Source of the DNA: Ridgeia piscesae
Lineage: Eukaryota > Annelida > Polychaeta > Sabellida > Siboglinidae
DNA length: 64,000 nt
Direction: 5' to 3'
Assembly: GCA_025642075.2 (NCBI GenBank)
Contig: JAODUO010000041.1
Coordinates: 604,501-668,500, forward strand
The translations under genes and the position numbers were made by a program. Below, piece after piece: positions 13,001-23,681 of the stretch. Position 1 is the stretch's first letter, and every line of letters begins with the position of its first letter. The notes below the pieces were generated by a model that saw only the letters and a list, made by a program, of their open reading frames with translations, had not been told where the DNA came from and ran no database searches.

Positions 13001-16000
13001 GGCAGAGGACAGGAATGTTGTGATGTTAGTCACTGTGTGTGTTACAACTGACGGCAGTGTCACTTGTGTTTGGCAGAGGACAGGAATGTTGTGATGTTAG
13101 TCACTGTGTGTGTTACAACTGACGGCAGTGTCACTTGTGTTTGGCAGAGGACAGGAATGTTGTGATGTTAGTCACTGTGTGTGTTACAACTGACGGCAGT
13201 GTCACTTGTGTTTGGCAGAGGACAGGAATGTTGTGATGTTAGTCACTGTGTGTGTTACAACTGACGGCAGTGTCACTTGTGTTTGGCAGAGGACAGGAAT
13301 GTTGTGATGTTAGTCACTGTGTGTGTTACAACTGACGGCAGTGTCACTTGTGTTTGGCAGAGGACAGGAATGTTGTGATGTTAGTCACTGTGTGTGTTAC
13401 AACTGACGGCAGTGTCACTTGTGTTTGGCAGAGGACAGGAATGTTGTGATGTTAGTCACTGTGTGTGTTACAACTGACGGCAGTGTCACTTGTGTTTGGC
13501 AGAGGACAGGAATGTTGTGATGTTAGTCACTGTGTGTGTTACAACTGACGGCAGTGTCACTTGTGTTTGGCAGAGGACAGGAATGTTGTGATGTTAGTCA
13601 CTGTGTGTGTTACAACTGACGGCAGTGTCACTTGTGTTTGGCAGAGGACAGGAATGTTGTGATGTTAGTCACTGTGTGTGTTACAACTGACGGCAGTGTC
13701 ACTTGTGTTTGGCAGAGGACAGGAATGTTGTGATGTTAGTGACTGTGTGTGTTACAACTGACGGCAGTGTCACTTGTGTTTGGCAGAGGACAGGAATGTT
13801 GTGATGTTAGTCACTGTGTGTGTTACAACTGACGGCAGTGTCACTTGTGTTTGGCAGAGGACAGGAATGTTGTGATGTTAGTCACTGTGTGTGTTACAAC
13901 TGACGGCAGTGTCACTTGTGTTTGGCAGAGGACAGGAATGTTGTGATGTTAGTCACTGTGTGTGTTACAACTGACGGCAGTGTCACTTGTGTTTGGCAGA
14001 GGACAGGAATGTTGTGATGTTAGTCACTGTGTGTGTTACAACTGACGGCAGTGTCACTTGTGTTTGGCAGAGGACAGGAATGTTGTGATGTTAGTCACTG
14101 TGTGTGTTACAACTGACGGCAGTGTCACTTGTGTTTGGCAGAGGACAGGAATGTTGTGATGTTAGTCACTGTGTGTGTTACAACTGACGGCAGTGTCACT
14201 TGTGTTTGGCAGAGGACAGGAATGTTGTGATGTTAGTCACTGTGTGTGTTACAACTGACGGCAGTGTCACTTGTGTTTGGCAGAGGACAGGAATGTTGTG
14301 ATGTTAGTCACTGTGTGTGTTACAACTGACGGCAGTGTCACTTGTGTTTGGCAGAGGACAGGAATGAGCAGACTGGAAGATCTGCTGACAATTTCCACCA
14401 AAACACTACTCAAGAGAGACAAGTCAAATCTGCAGTATGTATAGATCTAATGTGATTTCACGTTGTTTGGGTTACAACCCGTAATGCATTAGAAGCTGTC
14501 AAGCCTTGATCATAATTATTTTGTGTGTGCGTATGTATGTGAGGGAAATTGATATCGGATAACAGAGGCGAATCCAAAACTATTAAACAAATGTAACTGT
14601 TTTAACCTGCAGTGTTTTATTTACCAATATATAAGGGAAATCAGATGTAAGGAATTGTTTCACTTTGTTTCAACATGTTCCTTTTAGCGAACATCCACTG
14701 TAGATGTAAACCAGTTGATTCATTGTCTATGAATGAAACGTTCTCTCCGTGACCATGTGCGTTGTCATGGCAGTGAGACGGTTGACCTCCAGACGGCTGC
14801 GACCTTGCACCCTCGACCTGTATCGAGCAGCACCAAGTACCTTGGCGGCAGCCGTCCCCTCAGTGTGAAGCCCTTGGAGCAGCATCGCCATGCATCAGCA
14901 CGTGCCAAGACATCGGGCCGTCGTCTGCTGGCGCCAATCGCAGGCGACCGCGCCCGTACACCAAACGCTGTGAGTGATGTCACACTGTCCTCTGTGATGT
15001 TATGACGTCATATGGTGACCGTTTCATTAATATAAGATAACAAATTCATAATAAAAATCTGTCATCAACCAAAATCCTCTTCAAAATATAAGGAGACATT
15101 TCAGAAGGGAAAAAGCTGCCATGTAAGCGAGGAAACTATTTATTTGACACACCAACAAAGATCTCCCAATGGTACATCCTGATATTGACAGTTTTCAGTA
15201 TAGAATGTCACTTCAACGGAGCAAAATAAATGTTAAAGAGGAAAAGTGAATTTATGAGGCCATCAGATTGTGAAAAGGTGCTGAGTTCTGGCTGTAAAAT
15301 TTAGTTTTAGTTCGATCTGATACAGTATCATAGCAAATCGTTGCTGTGGTTATTCATGACAAATTCCATAATGTCTGTGTCACAGTATGTATCTGAAAGC
15401 ACACCTGACAAACAAATTGTTGATTTTGTCTTTGTAGACTTCATAAATAACATTGGTACTGCTAAACCTTCAGTGATTGATATGAAATTAACACACATGC
15501 TAAATCATGAAACGCTCCACGCAGGAAGAAGAAAAGAACCAAAGACTACAGAATGAGGTTATTCGAGGTCATCGACTGACCACAATGAATGACCAGATTA
15601 CATCTCCTCCCCCTCAGTTTGGTCGCAATGGGACACTGCCACCCCTCGACTCAGGGGAAATGAATGGCATCACAGGGGTGAGTGTCACCAACAGACTTGT
15701 CATCTCTTTACCTCTACGACTACACACCTAATTGTGTATACTATTGTATATGCATATTTTATATAATATATATATAATATAATATAGCTAACTACCATGT
15801 CAGTTATTTTGAGATATACAGGTAAAATATTTTGCCATATGACGTGCTTGGTTTGCCATTATTGGGCTGTTACATCCCATTAAAATTAATGATATTTTTA
15901 ATACAGAATTAAATGTATTATTAAATTATGATTTTGCACCCAAACTGAAATAAGAAACTTGTTCTAAAAGAATGTTGGCATGTATTCACATCTCTAAATT

Positions 16001-17397
16001 TATGTAGATTTCTTTTTGTATACAACTTTCTAAAATAACACATCTGCATTGCCTGCTGAATAATTTCACTTTACGTTTTGGTTTTGGTTTATTTCAAATA
16101 TTACCTGCTCGTGGCATGTTGAACTGATAGCAGACACAAATTGTTGCAGAGCAAACAACTGGCTGTCATTTCTTTGTTTATTTTGTTATTTGCATAAAAT
16201 CCAAACAAATGTACAATGATCACATTATTTAGATATCATTCTCATGTCAAGCCCCATGGGGCTATTAGAGAATTTCCTGAGTTACTTGATACAGCTGGAC
16301 TATTGTTATTATCTTTGTACCAAGTACCCAAATAAACTTTCATTCATTTGTTTATTCATAAACTACTAAATCTCACATAAATGATTCACCAAACAGTTGT
16401 ATCGTCAACAAAGAAGGGAATGCACATGTTACCGTGACAACCAGTGGGTGGGACTAGCTGTCACAGGTAGTGCTCTTCCCCTCCACCCCAGAACCCCTGG
16501 GAGAGTGAGTAGGGTGCTCTGTAAGCATGGTGGATGACGAGGTCAACCTCCCCCTCCTCCTGCCTCATGGGCTAATAACCCCAGACTGCTGCCAAATAAT
16601 AAGCATCTGCTGACTGCTGACAAAGCTGGCTTGGGAATGGAGTGACCAAATGGTGTGACTATGGAAATAATGTGTGTGCATTTGTGTGTGTGCATTTGTG
16701 TGTGTGCGTGAGTGCATGCGGGCGTGCGTGTGTGCGTGCGGGCGTGCGTGCATGCGTGCATGCATGCATGTGTATTGTATGTGAGTGCATTTGTTCTGTG
16801 TGGTGTGTATGTATTTGTGTATATATGTGTGTACATTTGTGTATATGCGCATTTGTGTGTATGCATTTGTGTGTGTGCATTTGTGTGTCTGCATTTGTGT
16901 GTGTGTGCATGCAGCATGTGTGATAAACTGTACATCATATACCTTATACACATTTAATTTATTTAATGTACATTAATAATTTATCATGTAAATACACATG
17001 CATACAAATATATGATGGACAGATTCATCGTGTCTGAGAGACATTTGATCTGATAGATTGGATTTAGCAAAGTAATTAGGAAGTCCGTAGAACAGCAAAC
17101 ACTAATAAAAAGAACTTGAGAAAAATTAGGAAACAGCTTTCAGGATTGTAGACTGCAATACATACAACTATAAGATGGATATCTACATACATACATGTAT
17201 ACCATATCAGTCTTATACGTGTAATGCATGCAATGGCAGTAATTTATCACAATGTTGTGATGAAAGGTGCATGGGATAACACTAAGGAACAAGCAACTGG
17301 AATCACATTCTGTAGGAATGGTATTGACATGCAATGGCTTATATGTTATTTACCCATTGATGCAATAGACCCAGGACCCAGCCACCTAGTCAGTGCT

Positions 17398-17494
<97 letters not shown>

Positions 17495-20400
17495 AAGTAT
17501 ATATAAAAGGGAACAAGTTGAAGTGACTGGTGGTTAAGTTTTCCTGCAGTGCATTTGCATGCAATTCTGATGCATTTGAATGCACGAGTATGCATTTGGA
17601 GATGTTTTATCTTTGTATGACGGCCATATGCATTTGGAGATGTTTTATCCTTGTATGACGACCATCCATAAATATCAGTGAGTAGAAATAAAATGTATGT
17701 GTTCAGTCATATGGATGGCTCATATTATCAGAGGTGTGTTTCAGTTAGTTACTGATGGTTATCAAAATAAATTTAGTTACTTGTATGAACACTTTTTTAA
17801 CAGCACAATGTAGGCCTACCTTTGGTGTTTATTTCATGGTAACGTGTATTTTTTGGCACTTCTAATCTTTGTGTAACTGCAATTGTTTTTACGTTGCAAG
17901 TTATCGGTTCTTATACAGCACATTTTCACTTTTCATCACTATGTACACCTACAGTGATTACCAGTGACAAATGAACTTCAACCCACAGATAGTCAGAGTT
18001 GTTTTCTGATTGGCTACTGGATAATCGGAACTGATGTCCTGATTGGTTGATTTCAGCGGAGGACGATGAATAACCGAGTAGGAAGTGCTGCGTTTCACGA
18101 GAAGGAATCGTTGACGCATGTATTACGTGAGAGACCCCTGGAGACGAGACCGAGCACTACCCACATACTCTACAGAGTACGTATTTTATGTTGTGTTCTT
18201 ACAGGGTCGGTCTGGGTCTATCAAAACTCTCTTACTCCTTTATATGTGTGAACTAGTTAGTAGCTGTGTACAGATTGTTCTTATTATATTATTGTAAGTA
18301 ACAATACGAAGTCTTGTTGGTTGTTTGTTGGCGCAAGATTGTTTTACTTACATGTGTTTGGGCAGTGTTTTTTGCCATATTTCACTAATACAAGGATACC
18401 TATTTTTTATAGAATATGTGCCAAAATATATGTTTAAAAACTAGACAGGAACCTGACGATATCTAATAGTCATTCCCTAAAGAAGAATGTCATCATCGAC
18501 GCTGACACATTCTGACTCAGGTGTCTCCTCCCAGATTTGTTTAGCTTCATTTGTCTTGTCACGAGTGCTAGTCTTCAGGGACACAACCTGGCTTGTGTGG
18601 GTTGTGTCGACTCAACATCCAACCAGAGACGTTTAAAACAGATGTTGTATAAGACTCATGAATGTATGTAACAGAGAGGTTGACATGCACATTGTTAACA
18701 GATAGGTTGATATGTTTATAACAGAGAGTTTGACGTGTACAGTATGTAACTGATAAGTTGACATGTATATAACAGAGAGGTTGACATGTACAATATGTAA
18801 CTGATAGGTTGACATGTATATAACAGAGAGGTTCACATGTACAATATGTATCAGAGAGGTTGATATGTATATAACAGAGAGGTTGACATGTACAGTATGT
18901 AACAGAGAGGTTGACATGTACAGTATGTAACAGATAGGTTGATATGTGTATAACAGAGAGGTTGACACGTACAGTATGTAACAGATAGGTTGACATCTGT
19001 GTAACAGTGAGGTTGACACGTACAATATGTTACAGATAGGTTGACATGTGTATAACAGAGAGATTGACACGTACAGTATCTAACAGAGAGGTTGATATGT
19101 GTATAACAAAGAGATTGACATGTACAATATGTAACAGAGAGGTTGACATGTACTCTATGTAACAGAGAGGTTGATATGTGTATAACAGAGAGGTTGACAT
19201 GTACAATATGTAACAGATAGGTTGACATGTACAATATGTAACAGATAGGTTGACATGTACACTGTGTAACAGAGAGGTTGACATGTACAGTATGTAACAG
19301 ATATGTTGATATGTGTATAACAGAGAGGTTGACACGTACAGTATGTAACAGATAGGTTGACATCTGTGTAACAGTGAGGTTGACACGTACAATATGTTAC
19401 AGATAGGTTGACATGTGTATAACAGAGAGATTGACACGTACAGTATCTAACAGAGAGGTTGATATGTGTATAACAGAGAGATTGACATGTACAATATGTA
19501 ACAGAGAGGTTGACATGTACTCTATGTAACAGAGAGGTTGATATGTGTATAACAGAGAGGTTGACATGTACAATATGTAACAGATAGGTTGACATGTACA
19601 ATATGTAACAGATAGGTTGACATGTACACTGTGTAACAGAGAGGTTGACATGTACAGTATGTAACATAGAGGTTGACATGTACAATATGTAACAGAGAGG
19701 CTGACATGTGTATAACAGAGAGGTTGACATGTACAGTATGTAACAGAGAGGTTGACATGTACAGTATGTAACAGAGAGGCTGACATGTGTATAACAGAGA
19801 GGTTGACATGTACAATATGTAACTGATAGGTTGACATGTATATAACAGAGAGGTTCACATGTACTATATGTATCAGAGAGGTTGATATGTATATAACAGA
19901 GAGGTTGACATGTACAGTATGTAACAAAGAGGTTGACATGTACAGTATGTAACAGATAGGTTGATATGTGTATAACAGAGAGATTGACACGTACAGTATG
20001 TAACAGATAGGTTGACATGTGTATAACAGAGAGGTTGACACGTACAGTATCTAACAGAGAGGTTGATATGTGTATAACAGAGAGATTGACATGTACAATA
20101 TGTAACAGAGAGGTTGACATGTACTCTATGTAACAGAGAGGTTGATATGTGTATAACAGAGAGGTTGACATGTACAATATGTAACAGATAGGTTGACATG
20201 TACAATATGTAACAGATAGGTTGACATGTACACTGTGTAACAGAGAGGTTGATATGTGTATAACAGAGAGGTTGACATGTACAGTATGTAACAGAGAGGC
20301 TGACATGTGTATAACAGAGAGGTTGACATGTACAATATGTAACTGATAGGTTGACATGTATATAACAGAGAGGTTCACATGTACAATATGTATCAGAGAG

Positions 20401-21366
20401 GTTGATATGTATATAACAGAGAGGTTGACATGTACAGTATGTAACAGAGAGGTTGACATGTACAGTATGTAACAGATAGGTTGATATGTGTATAACAGAG
20501 AGGTTGACACGTACAGTATGTAACAGATAGGTTGACATGTGTATAACAGAGAGGTTTGACACGTACAGTATGTAACAGATAGGTTGACATGTGTGTAACA
20601 GTGAGGTTGACACGTACAATATGTTACAGATAGGTTGACATGTGTATAACAGAGAGATTGACATGTACAATATGTAACAGAGAGGTTGACATGTACTCTA
20701 TGTAACAGAGAGGTTGATATGTGTATAACATAGAGGTTGACATGTACAATATGTAACAGATAGGTTGACATGTACACTGTGTAACAGAGAGGTTGATATG
20801 TGTATAACAGAGAGGTTGACATGTACAATATGTAACAGATAGGTTGACATGTACAATATGTAACAGATATGTTGACATGTACACTGTGTAATAGAGAGGT
20901 TGATATGTGTATAACAGAGAGGTTGACATGTACAGTATGTAACAGAGAGGTTGACATGTACAGTATGTAACAGAGAGGTTGACATGTACAGTATGTAACA
21001 GAGAGGTTGACATGTACAGTATGTAACAGAGAGGTTGACATGTGTATAACAGAGGTTGACATGTACAGTATGTAACAGAGAGGTTGACATATACAATATG
21101 TAACAAAGAGGCTGACATGTACAGTATGTAACAGAGAGGCTGTGTTACAGACGGACATCCAGTCCGGCCGGCGGTCATCCACGCCAATGGGCTTCAACAA
21201 CAGCTTCAAACTCAGCTCTGTTGCAACCACAGGTCAGTGTCCAGCCTTTTTCGCAACCAGGATATGTCTCGGGTTAACAATTTAAAACTGTAGACTGTCC
21301 CATGTAACATATACAGTTTGTGCCATGTAGGGCGTAGAATCACATCGTACATAGCTTAGTACTATG

Positions 21367-21446
<80 letters not shown>

Positions 21447-23600
21447 GTGTGTGTGTTATATCCATATAGGTGTATGCATGTCTATATATTGTGCATACCT
21501 ATATGTATATAAGCTTGAGTATACCAGTGTAAACATAATGTTTTATTATTGCTATTATTTATATTCTTAATTGTAAACATATTATTTTCACGTATTTGTT
21601 TAATTTTACAGAGGTGGCTCCCATGTTAGTGACATATTCAGTGTCTTAGTGGGAGTCTCCCTGACTATATTTTTTTACTTATACATGTGTTGGTTGTGTC
21701 ACATTAATTTGGTCAACATAAATGAGCGTGAGGATGACGTGTCTTATTGCCAGTGCTTGTGTTGTTGCCAGGCAACATGATTGGCCCTCCTGGTCAGCAA
21801 CTCAACGTGACAGGCAGCAGCATCAACCCCCATGTGGGGCCAGACATTGAACTCAGCGACAACTTTGAGGACATCGTCCAGTCGTCGGCACAATGGGGTA
21901 GGCACATGCTTGGTGACTGTCACTCAGTCTGTGTAACAAGATTGTTTGTGTTTAAGTGGCACTCACACACTAACTTAAATGACACCAATGCACTTGTTGA
22001 ATCGCTACTGTGTTACTGAGCATAACAAATTCACAGGCACACACAGTAGCGGCTACCCAAAACTGTGCATGGAGAATACCTTCACAGTCATCTGTCAACC
22101 TGCTATTCACATGTGCTGATGTGGTGTGAAAATACTTAACAAGTAAAAGTCGGCACGGTTCAGACAGATGAACAACGGTTGCACTCCGATAAAACTCACT
22201 AAAGCATAAATCTACAAATATAACGTCGTTTCAGTGGTAAGTATTTTTAAAAATTGACCCAGGCATTAAAATCTTTGCATCCACCAACAAAAACTGCACA
22301 GTTTTGGGTAGCCGTTGGTCACGTACACACAGGTTCTTGGGTGTTCTGTGAGTTCCTGGGTCGAGTCTGTCTTGCCTCATCCTGTCTGTTGCTTCTTGCA
22401 GGCACAAGGAACCCAATCAGTGCTCTCGGACAAATCCCAATTATGTATGTCAGACAGGTTTTGAGAAAAGGTAACAAACATATCAAGGTAGTTGTTAAAC
22501 CACCGCTATTTTATATGTTAAGAATATTATTTCTTTTCAATAATCGATTAAGCTTTTAGAGATCAAAGTAGTTCAAATAAAAGCAAGCTCATTTTGACTG
22601 ATGGTTTGGTTTTTGATGTGTGTTTTTCATGTATACAAAGATAGCTTTCTTAAAAGAGAATCGGTTGATTGTTATTTGTTAGTCACTTTTGATATATATC
22701 CATTATTATCATTTAATCGAAAAGTAAAAGCTTCACAAAACATCATCAGAATAAAGTCACACAACAATGTATTGTGTTTTCATCAGCATATTTCTTTATT
22801 CTTTTATAAGTATATTAACTAAATAAATAACTGCCTATGGAATCTTCCAAGTTAGAAATTAAATACTGATTATGAGTTCAGAAGTATGGACAATGTTTCC
22901 AAAAACACAACAATTATCATTTGTATAAAGCAAATGCAAAATGTTATTGCCTATAAACAGTAGCTATAATATATGACCTGGCTGTGAACGTGACTGAGCA
23001 AGCTAGACAACATTTACTGTACTTTGTGGTGCTCATGTTTTTAAAAGATATGGAATACGTGATTCCTGTTTATAACGTGTAGGTCGAATAATTCAGGTTT
23101 CATTCTTAATACATTCTAGTGACATGTTATAGTCATCTTAATGGCTGTTTTATAAACTAATGTGTTATGTTTGTGTACTAACTGTTGTTTGCTTGTCTTT
23201 ATTAAATACATAAAAGATAGATTAAAAAGCACCTTTTAGGTGTCAACAAAACAGTGCCTCATTTAATATTGAAGCAAAATATTGACTGATTAAGTAATAA
23301 ACTAGATAAAATGTACAGCTTCGAATATTTTATGTAAGGATTTTATTAATTTGTGTGTGTTCCTATTTAGGCACTCATTGATATGGAATGTTTGTCCACA
23401 TCTTCACAATAAACCTCGGGTACAACAATTTGCACAGTACTCCCCAGTTCAATCACAATCAACCATATACAACAGAACATTTATGATAAGTAAATTTGCT
23501 ATATCCGAGGTTAACTGTTAATTAAAAATTATATATACTGTATATAATTATATATATATATATATATATATCATGTATTATAAATATTTAAATGTATATA

Positions 23601-23681
<81 letters not shown>

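Larger units (their letters stand above)
14970..18056 (+). other. FAM149B1 introns J-K and K-L: AT-rich and simple repeats
   Basis: Apart from exon K, this stretch holds AT-rich sequence, a TG-rich tract at about 16674-16915, a (TG)n(TA)n microsatellite at about 17399-17492, and a 38-bp direct duplication at 17590-17665. No other coding exon is recognised. Confidence 0.65.

Noticed and set aside
16543..16976. Cys/Val-rich and Thr/His-rich frames
   Set aside because: TG-rich simple repeat, open on both strands.
19155..21230. 691-codon minus-strand open frame
   Set aside because: It is the antisense of the 28/23-bp minisatellite. The unit lacks all three minus-strand stop words, so every frame is open. 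The translation is three interleaved repeat peptides and the 5' end overlaps FAM149 exon M.
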